From: Myxococcales bacterium
GTDB taxonomy: Bacteria; Myxococcota_A; Bradymonadia; UBA7976; UBA1532
DNA length: 64,000 nt
NCBI GenBank assembly: GCA_020633465.1
Contig: JACKDN010000017.1
Location: forward strand, 124,001-188,000
Direction: 5' to 3'
How positions within the stretch are numbered: the stretch's first letter is position 1; each line of letters opens with the position of its first letter. Made by a program: the position numbers and the translations under genes. The notes under the pieces were generated by a model. That model was given only the letters and a program-made list of their open reading frames with translations. It did no database searches and was not told where the DNA came from. Of this stretch, positions 44,078-53,125 are shown piece after piece.

Positions 44078-46258
44078 ATGACCCTGATGGCCTGCTTTCC
44101 GTGCGACCTGCTGTACGAGGTCGCCGACACGCCGGCGGCGGCCGGCCCCCGCTGCCCTCGCTGCGGCCGCGCCCTGCGCGCCCACACGCCGCAGGAGATC
44201 TTCGACCTCTCGGACGATGACCTGACCCGCCCCATCGCGGCGCCGCGAGGCGCCGACGACCTCACCCGCCCGCAGCGGACGCACGATCTGCCCGCGGCCG
44301 AGGCCGGCGCGGCCGGCTTCGAGGCCGACGACACCCGCGTGGTCGGCGGGCTGCGCGACATCGTGAAGCGGCTGCACGCCGAGCAGGCGCCGGATCGGGC
44401 GGTGGTGTCGGCCGAGGCGGTGCGCGCGGCCTTCGGGCGCCGCACGCCCACGCGCGTGGTCGACGCGACGCCCCTCGACGCGCCCCTGGCCGATCCAGGG
44501 CCCACGCGGATCGAGGACGCCGACTTCGACGCGGTGGCGCCGACGCGCGTCGGCGACGAGCCCGGCGCGCCGGAGGCGGTGACCGAGGTGGCGGCCGCCC
44601 GGCCGGACGCCGTCGACGATGCCGAGATGCCCACGGCCATCGCTGCGGTGGGGCGGGCCGAGGACGAGGGCGCCGCCGGCGGCGTGGCCGGGGGGGCGGG
44701 CGAGGTCGCGATGCCCACGGCCGTCGCGACCGCGGGATCGGACGAGGACGACAGGCCGACGCAGGTCGGGGCCGTGGCGCCGGCCGAGGACGCGCGGCCG
44801 ACGGCCGTCGCGGCGGTGGCGACGGTGTCGCCGACCGAGGACGACGTGCCCACCGCCATCGTGGCGGTGGGCGAGGGGGGACGGCGGGCCGCGGCCTCAC
44901 GGCCGCCGCCGGTGCCGGACACCGACGACGACCTGCCCACTCGCCGGGCGCGGGTGCGGTCGACCCACGAGCCGGATCGAGCGGCGCGCGGGCGATCCGC
45001 GCAGGTGCGCGAGGACGACACGCGGCCGCGCCCGGCGGCCGGTCGCCCCCGCCCCCAGCGCCGCCGACGCGACCCCCGGCCCCACCTGGGTGGCGCTGGG
45101 CGCGGGCGCGTCGGCGCGACCGCGCGCGCTCACCTCCCGCCGCCGCCGCCCGCGCCGGGCAGCGGCCGCCGCCGCCCGCGCCGGGGCAGCGGCCGCCGCC
45201 GCCCGCGCCGGCAGCAGCCGCCGCCGCCGCCCGCGCCGGGCGACGCGGCGCTCGAGGCCGACTACCAGGCGGGGCCGTACGCCAGCTGGTTCGACGCCCG
45301 GCCCTCGCGGGTGGCCGAGCCCACCGACGCCATCGCCGGCATCATCCAGCAGGAGCAGGGGCGCGATCGGGGCACCCGCATCACCCCCCGTCTGGGCGGC
45401 GGGCGCCCACGCGGCCGGTGGCGCCTGCTGGTCGGCGCCGGCCTGTTGGCGCTGTTGGCCGTGGGGGCCCTGGGGCTGGTGTGGTGGCAGCGCGACGCGC
45501 CGACCGGCCGACGCCCGGCGGCCGGCCCGGCCGAGCCGGAGGCGCCGACGACCTCGCCCCTCGAGCAGGGCCTGGCCGAGACGCAAGCGCGGCTGCCGGT
45601 GGCGGTGGCGGCCGATCCCGTCGACGCCAGCACCTACCTGGTCGCGGGGCCGGAGGGGGTGCGATCCACGGCCGGCCCGGTGCCGGGCCTGACCACCGCG
45701 CGCGTGCCCGACACGCTGGTGACCGTCGACGATCAGGGCGCGTGGATTCCGGGGCTGGTCGAGGCGCTGACCCGCGCCGTCGACACGCCGCGGTTGTTGA
45801 CGCTGGCCCTCGACGCCGGCACCGACGCGCGCAGCGTCGCCCGCTTCGCCCGCAGCGGGCGGCGGGCCGGGTTCGAGCGCTTCGCCCTGGTGGTTCAGCC
45901 GCCCGGGGCGGCCGGCGCCCGGGGCAGCCTCGAGTTCGAGGTGCCCGGGCCGGCGCGGCCCAGCGCGGGCATCGCGGTCGTGCGCGTCGGGCGGCTGGGG
46001 GTCCACGCGAGCGTCGAGGGGCGCGACGGCCGCAAGCTGGACGAGGGCGACATGGTGGTGCGCCGGGGCGGGCGGCTGGATCGCGAGGGCCTCGACCGCC
46101 TGCTGACCCGGCTGACCGGCGCGCACCCTCTGGTGCGCGTGGCCCTGCTGCACGCCAACGGGGATCTGCCGCTGCCCGAGCTGGTCGACGTGATCAGCGT
46201 GCTGCGCACGGCGGGGGACGCCGATCGCTACCCGACGGTGTGGCTGGCGGTGCACTGA
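44078..46258 (+). CDS. Zinc-ribbon, PTxV-repeat, transmembrane protein with ExbD-like C-terminus
   Basis: The 726-residue product begins with a zinc ribbon (CFPCDLLYEV...CPRCG). Residues 50-300 carry about eight short PT(R/A/Q)(V/I) motifs in acidic linkers (PTRVVDA, PTRIEDA, PTQVGAV, PTAVAAV), reminiscent of phosphothreonine sites read by FHA domains. A Pro/Arg-rich stretch (45030-45250) shows frame hopping. One helix (LLVGAGLLALLAVGALGLVWW) follows, then a periplasmic part ending HANGDLPLPELVDVISVLRT, the signature of ExbD/TolR proteins. This chimeric plan suggests a kinase-regulated envelope protein. Confidence 0.65.
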   Translation: MTLMACFPCDLLYEVADTPAAAGPRCPRCGRALRAHTPQEIFDLSDDDLTRPIAAPRGADDLTRPQRTHDLPAAEAGAAGFEADDTRVVGGLRDIVKRLHAEQAPDRAVVSAEAVRAAFGRRTPTRVVDATPLDAPLADPGPTRIEDADFDAVAPTRVGDEPGAPEAVTEVAAARPDAVDDAEMPTAIAAVGRAEDEGAAGGVAGGAGEVAMPTAVATAGSDEDDRPTQVGAVAPAEDARPTAVAAVATVSPTEDDVPTAIVAVGEGGRRAAASRPPPVPDTDDDLPTRRARVRSTHEPDRAARGRSAQVREDDTRPRPAAGRPRPQRRRRDPRPHLGGAGRGRVGATARAHLPPPPPAPGSGRRRPRRGSGRRRPRRQQPPPPPAPGDAALEADYQAGPYASWFDARPSRVAEPTDAIAGIIQQEQGRDRGTRITPRLGGGRPRGRWRLLVGAGLLALLAVGALGLVWWQRDAPTGRRPAAGPAEPEAPTTSPLEQGLAETQARLPVAVAADPVDASTYLVAGPEGVRSTAGPVPGLTTARVPDTLVTVDDQGAWIPGLVEALTRAVDTPRLLTLALDAGTDARSVARFARSGRRAGFERFALVVQPPGAAGARGSLEFEVPGPARPSAGIAVVRVGRLGVHASVEGRDGRKLDEGDMVVRRGGRLDREGLDRLLTRLTGAHPLVRVALLHANGDLPLPELVDVISVLRTAGDADRYPTVWLAVH
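45130..45240. repeat. Proline-rich PPPPAPGQR-type repeat with frame hopping
   Basis: The plus strand reads as tandem PPPPAPG(Q)R units only if three frames are combined. The uninterrupted frame gives Pro- and Arg-rich fragments instead. Single-base gains or losses in the G and C runs explain this well. Confidence 0.55.
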
Positions 46259-46339
46259 TCCGAGGTCTCGCCGACACGGCGCGCAAAGCCCGGCGTGCGG
46301 CGCCGTCCCCCTGGCGAGGCCGGTGTCCGTGAGGGGGTC

Positions 46340-46951
46340 ATGCGCGAAGGTCCATCGCTCGCAACCCTGGGTCGGGTCGCGCCCACCCTGTGTCTGGTCG
46401 GGCTGCTCGGCGGCGCCGCGGGGGCCGCGCCGCCCGACGCCGAGGCGCTCTTCGTCGACCGGGACTACCTGACCGCGGCGGCCGTGTTCGAGGCGCGCTA
46501 CGCCGCCGACGGCGAGCCCACCACGCTGCGCTTCGCGGCGCTGTCGTGGACCGGGGCGGGCGAGGTCGAGCGCGCCGAGGGCGCGTGGCGTCGCCTGCTG
46601 GCCCTGCGGCCGCGGGGGCCGCTGGCCGCCGAAGCCCGCGCCGCGCTGGCGCGGCTCCGCGCCGACCACTACGGCGAGATCATCGTGCGCTGCACGCCGG
46701 GCGAGGCGCGGGTCGAGGTCATCCCGACCGCGGGCGGACGGCCCGTGCGCGGCGCCTGCCCCGGCGTGTCGGCGACGGTCCGCGCCGGTTGGCACCAGGT
46801 GACCGTCCGGGCGCCCGGGTGGAGCGCGCAGATCGAGCAGGTGCTGGTGCGCCCGGGCAGCAGCCGCGAGCTGGTGGTGACGCTGGCGCGTCCCGCGCCC
46901 GCGAGCGCGCTCGGGATCGATGCGCGCGAGGGGGCGTCGTTGGTACGGTAG
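46340..46951 (+). CDS. Exported PEGA-like domain protein
   Basis: The start at 46340 follows GAGGGGG. The 203-residue protein has a signal peptide (LCLVGLLGGAAGA), a TPR-like helical pair (YLTAAAVFEARYAADGE, AALSWTGAGEVERAEGAW) and a C-terminal beta domain (IIVRCTPGEARVEVIP, GWHQVTVRAPGW) that looks like PEGA, a small envelope-associated fold. It is probably periplasmic. No operon evidence beyond following the ExbD-like gene by 81 bp. Confidence 0.65.
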   Translation: MREGPSLATLGRVAPTLCLVGLLGGAAGAAPPDAEALFVDRDYLTAAAVFEARYAADGEPTTLRFAALSWTGAGEVERAEGAWRRLLALRPRGPLAAEARAALARLRADHYGEIIVRCTPGEARVEVIPTAGGRPVRGACPGVSATVRAGWHQVTVRAPGWSAQIEQVLVRPGSSRELVVTLARPAPASALGIDAREGASLVR

Positions 46952-46979
46952 CCGCGTTCCACCGGAGCGGGGCAAAGCC

Positions 46980-48272
46980 GTGGCGGTCAGTCGGAGCGTC
47001 GGTCGAGGGGCGATGGTGCTGGCGCTGCTGGCGGCGGCGGCGTGCGACGACGGCGGCGGCGGTGAGATCCCTCGAGGCGACGGCGACGTGCCCGACGCCG
47101 CGGTGGGCGACGCCGCCCCGCGCGACGACGCGGCGCCCGACGCGGCCGTCCCGGACGCCGCGCCGCGGCTGCCGCCGCTGGTGCCGGCGCCCGACGCCTT
47201 CGCCGAGATCGAGGCCCTGGGCATCACCCGCTTCTTCGGAGAGGCCGCGCCCTCCGAGGTGAGCGAGGCCGAGGGCGGCCTGACGAACTACACCTTCGAC
47301 CCCGCGGACGGCCCGGTGTGCTTCCGCGGCGATCCCTTCCGCATGGCGGTGCGCGATCGCGGCCACGGCGATCTGCTGATCTTCCTGCAGGGCGGCGGCG
47401 CGTGCTGGTCGGACTTCTGCTTCGCCATCGACTTCGCCCGCGAGGGCATGCCGCCGGTCGACATCCTCGATCCCGAGCTGCCGGCCAACCCGGTGCGCGA
47501 CTGGGACGTCGCCTATCTGCCCTACTGCGACGGCTCGCTGTTCGTGGGCGAGGCCAGCTACGACGACGACGAGGACGGCGAGGTCGACCGTCAGCACGCC
47601 GGCCTGCGCAACGTGTCGGCGGCCCTCGACGTGATCGCGCAGCGCTTCCCCGCGCCGGGGCGCATCCTGCTCGCCGGCAGCAGCGGCGGGGCCTACGGCA
47701 CCATCCTCACCACCGTGCTGGTGCGCGCGAAGTACCCGACGACGCCGCTGTACGTGTTCAGCGACTCGGGCGTCGGCATCGCGAAGGCCGCCGAGCCCAC
47801 CTTCGTCGGCGACCTGCTCGCCGAGTTCGACGCGGCGCGCTACCTGCCCGCGAGCTGCGAGGACTGCGTCGGCAACGGGCACCTGACGCGCCTGATCGCC
47901 TGGCAGCTCGAGCACGACACCAACCTGCGTCTGGCCCAGTTCAGCTCGGTCAACGACTTCGTCATCGCCAACCTCTTCCTGATGATCGGCCCGGCCGGCT
48001 TCGAGCCGGCGCTGCTGGAAGAGACCGCCTGGCTGGCGGCGCGCTTCCCCGATCGCTACCGGCGCTTCATCGTGCCGGGCAAGCTGCACACCACGCTGCT
48101 GGGCGACGCGAGCGGGTTCGTCGGGCCCGAGCTGGGCGAGCGGCTGGCGGGGGTCGTCGAGCTGGGCAACATGACCGACACCGGCGCCGACGGCGTGACG
48201 GTGGGGCAGTGGCTCGAGGCCATGCTGGCCGAGGATCCGGTGGTGTGGCGGGAGATCGTCGTGACCGAGTGA
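46980..48272 (+). CDS. Pectinacetylesterase/Notum-like lipoprotein
   Basis: GTG at 46980 follows a GGAGCGGGG site, and gives a signal with lipobox AAAC (VLALLAAAAC); ATG at 47013 is the alternative. After an Asp/Ala linker the 430-residue protein has LLIFLQGGGACWSDFCFA, the oxyanion region of the pectinacetylesterase fold, and GSSGGAYGT around the nucleophile Ser. DSGVGI and GKLHTTL match expected Asp and His areas. The family removes acetyl or acyl groups from polysaccharides or proteins. Substrate unknown; surface location expected. Confidence 0.83.
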   Translation: MAVSRSVGRGAMVLALLAAAACDDGGGGEIPRGDGDVPDAAVGDAAPRDDAAPDAAVPDAAPRLPPLVPAPDAFAEIEALGITRFFGEAAPSEVSEAEGGLTNYTFDPADGPVCFRGDPFRMAVRDRGHGDLLIFLQGGGACWSDFCFAIDFAREGMPPVDILDPELPANPVRDWDVAYLPYCDGSLFVGEASYDDDEDGEVDRQHAGLRNVSAALDVIAQRFPAPGRILLAGSSGGAYGTILTTVLVRAKYPTTPLYVFSDSGVGIAKAAEPTFVGDLLAEFDAARYLPASCEDCVGNGHLTRLIAWQLEHDTNLRLAQFSSVNDFVIANLFLMIGPAGFEPALLEETAWLAARFPDRYRRFIVPGKLHTTLLGDASGFVGPELGERLAGVVELGNMTDTGADGVTVGQWLEAMLAEDPVVWREIVVTE

Positions 48273-48306
48273 GCCCGGTGGGCGGGCGGTGCGGTCAGAT
48301 GAGCCG

Positions 48307-49878
48307 TCAGATGAACTTCATCGTGCCCAGGCGCCGGCCGTGCTCGAGCACCCGGCGCAGCACGCGGCGCCGCTCGGGCAGGCTGTCGTGGTGGGCCAGC
48401 CCCATGCGCCGCATCCACTCGATGAGCTCGGGCTGGCCGTTGTCGGCGCGCAGCGCGTGCGCCAGCGCGGCCATCGGCACCTCGATGGGCGCCAGGGCGG
48501 GCGGCAGCGGCCGGTCGGCGCCCCGCACGTAGTCGAGCGTCAGGGCGGCGCCCAGATCGCCCGCCAGCCGCGCGCGCTCGTTCACGTGGGGCAGCCCGAA
48601 GATGTTGCTCACCAGCGACGGCACCGACGAGTGCTCGACCACGTCGTCGAGCACGAAGCCGCGCTTCACCAGCGGCCCGATCAAGAGGCCCGGCACGCGG
48701 AAGCCCAGGTGCGCGAAGCCCTCGTCCGCGCGCGTCTCGCCCTGCGCCAGCGGCGGCGCGACGTGATCGAAGAACCCGCCGTGCTCGTCGTAGAACACCA
48801 CCATCAGGCAGCGGTTCCACTGCGGCGACTGGCGCATCGCCTCGTAGACCGTGTGCAGGAACGCCTGCCCCATGCGCACGTCCGACGGCGGGTGGTCGTC
48901 GTTGACGAAGAACGCGGGCTCGACGATCGACACGTTGGGCAGCGTGCCCATACGGGCCTGCTCGAAGAAGACGTCGGCCTTCTGGCCCAGGTCCTGTCGG
49001 TGCCGGTTGATGAGCGCCGTGAAGTACAGGTTCGAGAAGTAGCTCGACCAGGTGCCGCCGGCGGCCGCCAGCGCCTCGTAGGGCGTCGGCGAGTCCACCG
49101 TGTGGTTGTTGCTCAGCGCGCCCTCGCTGGTGGCGCAGTGGCTGAAGAAGCGGTTGGGCCAGGTGGGGCCGAGCACGCCGCAGTGCCAGCGCTGGCACAG
49201 CGTGTACTCGTCGGCCAGGGCGTAGGACACCGGCAGATCGTCGCGGGTGTAATAGCCCATCACGTCGGCCAGCTCGTCGGGCGTCGCGTTCGGGTGGCTG
49301 CGGTGCTGCGACGCGACGAAGCCGTCGTTGGCGCCCTCGTTGAAGGCGCGCATGCAGGACGAGTGGCCGTGCGGCGGATCGGGCTCGATGACGTAGCGCC
49401 CGCCCAGGTGGTGGATGGGCACCGGCTGGCCATCGGGCCCCGGGTTGCTCATCCCCTCGCGCAGGCCCTCGATGTCGTCGCGACCTTCGACCAGGCTGAG
49501 CGCGCCGAACACGTGGTCGAACGACCGGTTCTCCATCTGCACGATGACCAGCGTGTCGATGTAGTCGAACGGGTGGCTGCCGTCCCCGCGCACCGGCTGC
49601 AGATCGGGCGGCGGCGCGCTCGCGTCGGGCTGGGGCGGCGCGGCGTCGGCGGGCACGCCGGCGTCGGGATCGGGGCCCGGCGCGCCGCCCATGCCGCCCA
49701 TGCCGCCGCCGCCGCCCATGCCGCCGCCGCCGTCGAGGCCGCCCATCAGGGGCTGCGCGTCGCCGTCGTCGTCGCAGCCGCTCACGTAGCCGCCCAGCGC
49801 GACGCCGCCCGCGGCCAACCCCAACCGCCGCAACGCTTCGCGGCGATCCGTCCCGGTCTTCGAGGTGCGCTTCTTCAT
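48307..49878 (-). CDS. Tat-exported phosphoesterase (phospholipase C/acid phosphatase family)
   Basis: The start at 49878 gives MKKRTSKTGTDRREALRRLGLAAGG, a twin-arginine-like signal (DRREALRRL) ending in the lipobox VSGC. A Gly/Met-rich linker follows. The 523-residue protein has VIVQMENRSFDHVFGALS, the signature of the phosphoesterase family (PF04185), plus VVFYDEHGGFFDHV. It hydrolyses phosphodiester or phosphomonoester bonds outside the cytoplasm. Export by the TatB/TatC pair at 37.3-38.7 kb is the obvious route. It is divergent from 49970. Confidence 0.87.
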   Translation of the reverse strand: MKKRTSKTGTDRREALRRLGLAAGGVALGGYVSGCDDDGDAQPLMGGLDGGGGMGGGGGMGGMGGAPGPDPDAGVPADAAPPQPDASAPPPDLQPVRGDGSHPFDYIDTLVIVQMENRSFDHVFGALSLVEGRDDIEGLREGMSNPGPDGQPVPIHHLGGRYVIEPDPPHGHSSCMRAFNEGANDGFVASQHRSHPNATPDELADVMGYYTRDDLPVSYALADEYTLCQRWHCGVLGPTWPNRFFSHCATSEGALSNNHTVDSPTPYEALAAAGGTWSSYFSNLYFTALINRHRQDLGQKADVFFEQARMGTLPNVSIVEPAFFVNDDHPPSDVRMGQAFLHTVYEAMRQSPQWNRCLMVVFYDEHGGFFDHVAPPLAQGETRADEGFAHLGFRVPGLLIGPLVKRGFVLDDVVEHSSVPSLVSNIFGLPHVNERARLAGDLGAALTLDYVRGADRPLPPALAPIEVPMAALAHALRADNGQPELIEWMRRMGLAHHDSLPERRRVLRRVLEHGRRLGTMKFI

Positions 49879-49969
49879 GGCGCGCATCATAGCGCCTGCC
49901 GCGCGCCGAGGGGGAGCGTCGTGCCGCGCGACGCTTGCCTGGACGCGTCCGCGGGCGCAGCATGGGCCC

Positions 49970-50473
49970 ATGGCCGAGCGGACCGAGACCGAAGACTTCA
50001 CCCGCGGCGCGCACGAGCGCGACGAGCAGGACACCCACAAGGACAGCGACAAGCAGAAGGAGGAGGCCCCGCCCACCGACTTCCGGCAGCGCGCCGAGCA
50101 GCTGGGGTACTACCGCATCCTCGCCGAGGCGGGCGGCCGCTTCGCCGACGCCCTCGAGAAGATCGGCCTGCCGATCGCCGACGCCTTCCGCGACGCCGTG
50201 AAGGGCTTCCGCCTCGACACCAGCGGCCGCTTCGAGCTCACCCTCGCCCAGCCGGTGCACGTCTCGACCGCGGACGGCGCGCGCCTCACCTTCGGGCAGT
50301 ACGTGAAGGGCACCCTGGGCGACGACCGCCTCGAGCAGCTCGAGGGCGTGCAGGTCGAGAGCGCCGAGGTCAACGGGGCCGTGGACCGCCTGGTGGTGGA
50401 CGGGGACGAGCTGGACGTGTCCACCGGCACCACCGGCACCCTCGAGATCCCCCTCAAGGCGCTCCAGGCGTAG
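49970..50473 (+). CDS. Hypothetical soluble protein
   Basis: A 167-residue, highly charged protein without signal or membrane segment. The N-terminal 40 residues are acidic and repetitive (DEQDTHKDSDKQKEE); the rest alternates helix (RAEQLGYYRILAEAG) and beta (GRFELTLAQPVHV, GTLEIPLKALQA). No family recognised. It overlaps the convergent outer-membrane protein gene by 20 bp. Confidence 0.6.
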   Translation: MAERTETEDFTRGAHERDEQDTHKDSDKQKEEAPPTDFRQRAEQLGYYRILAEAGGRFADALEKIGLPIADAFRDAVKGFRLDTSGRFELTLAQPVHVSTADGARLTFGQYVKGTLGDDRLEQLEGVQVESAEVNGAVDRLVVDGDELDVSTGTTGTLEIPLKALQA

Positions 50474-50999
50474 GCGCCGCGGGCACCGCCGGCTCGTCGA
50501 GCGCCCCGACCACCGACAGGCCCGCGAAGGGCAGGTAGATGTCCTGCTGGTTCAGCCGCGTGTAGGCCGCGCCGGCCCGCAGCTCCAACCCCATCGGGTG
50601 CCCCCAGGCCCGAAACAGCCACGCGGTGGCGCCCACGTCGCCGCCCACCTGCACGCTCCACTGGTGCAGGTTCGTCAGCGCGCCGCGCGGCCAGCCGTCG
50701 GCCCGGAAGACGCCGCCGGTGGCCTCGGCCAGCAGGTCGACGGTCGGCGTCAGCGGCAGCCGCCCGCCCAGCACCGCGACCACCTCGGTCCGCTGCGTGA
50801 TCAGCAGCCGCTCGGGGTTGTTGTCGTTGACGCCGCCGCCCCACGCCGCGCGCAGGCCGACGTGCGCGCCCTCGAACACCGCGTAGCGCAGGTCGAGATC
50901 GACGCCGAACAGGGTGGGGGTGTCGTCGCTCGGCTGGTCCACCCGCAGGCCGCCGCCGAAGATCAGCGTGGCCACGGTCGCCAGCGCGGCGGCGGGCAT
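50454..50999 (-). CDS. Small outer-membrane beta-barrel-like protein
   Basis: A 181-residue protein with strands such as VDLDLRYAVFEGAHVGLRAAW, HQWSVQVGGDVGATAWLF and MGLELRAGAAYTR. It begins MPAAALATVATLIF, a short hydrophobic start that may be an export signal. The gene starts one base after the biotin-carrier gene, so it belongs to the accC operon by position, an odd partner for a carboxylase. Function unknown. Confidence 0.6.
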   Translation of the reverse strand: MPAAALATVATLIFGGGLRVDQPSDDTPTLFGVDLDLRYAVFEGAHVGLRAAWGGGVNDNNPERLLITQRTEVVAVLGGRLPLTPTVDLLAEATGGVFRADGWPRGALTNLHQWSVQVGGDVGATAWLFRAWGHPMGLELRAGAAYTRLNQQDIYLPFAGLSVVGALDEPAVPAAPTPGAP

Positions 51000-51000
51000 C

Positions 51001-51519
51001 TCAGTCGGCCTCGGCCGGGCGCAGCGTCACCAGCTCGGCGTTGCCCTCGACCCGGTCGTCGGCCTTCACGTGCACCTTGGCCACGACGCCGGCGATCTCG
51101 GCGCGCAGCTCGTTCTCCATCTTCATCGCCTCGACGATGACGACGCCCTGCCCGGGCACCACCGCGTCGCCCTCGGCGACCATCACCTGCACCACGCGCC
51201 CGGGCATCGGCGTGCGCACCACGTCGCTGCCCGCGCCCAGCGCGCCGCCGCGCCGCGCCTTCAGCCGCGCCGCCCGCGCGTCCAGCGCCCCGGCCCGCGC
51301 CCGCAGCCCGCTGGCGTGCAGGTCGACGCCCCCGGGCGCCGCGCCGGTGCGCACGCTCAGCGAGCGCTCGCCCAGCAGCAGGTGCACCAGCCCCGGCTCG
51401 ACCGCCGCCTCGACGGTGCGCGCGGGCGCGTCGCCCAGCTGCACCCGGAAGCGCCCGGGGCCCAGGGGGTGCACGTCCACGGCGACGCTCTCGTCGCCCA
51501 GCTCGATCGTGTAGCGCAC
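51001..51519 (-). CDS. Biotin carboxyl carrier subunit
   Basis: The last 70 residues form the biotinyl domain with the biotin site EAMKMEN and VVRTPMPGRVVQVMVAEGDAV. The first 100 residues are a linker-like segment of beta and Ala-rich character, unlike typical short AccB N-termini. It starts one base after the carboxylase stop. It should carry carboxybiotin for a carboxylase holoenzyme. Propionyl- or other acyl-CoA carboxylases with split alpha subunits are as likely as acetyl-CoA carboxylase. Confidence 0.88.
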   Translation of the reverse strand: MRYTIELGDESVAVDVHPLGPGRFRVQLGDAPARTVEAAVEPGLVHLLLGERSLSVRTGAAPGGVDLHASGLRARAGALDARAARLKARRGGALGAGSDVVRTPMPGRVVQVMVAEGDAVVPGQGVVIVEAMKMENELRAEIAGVVAKVHVKADDRVEGNAELVTLRPAEAD

Positions 51520-51520
51520 C

Positions 51521-53020
<1,500 letters not shown>

Positions 53021-53125
53021 GCCCTCTCCCCCGGGGGTCGTGGCGGTCGCGCAGGTGTACCAGATGGTCGGGGCGGTTGGATAGTCGGCGCGGGCGCGGC
53101 CGAGGCGCCCGCGCCGGCGCGCCGA

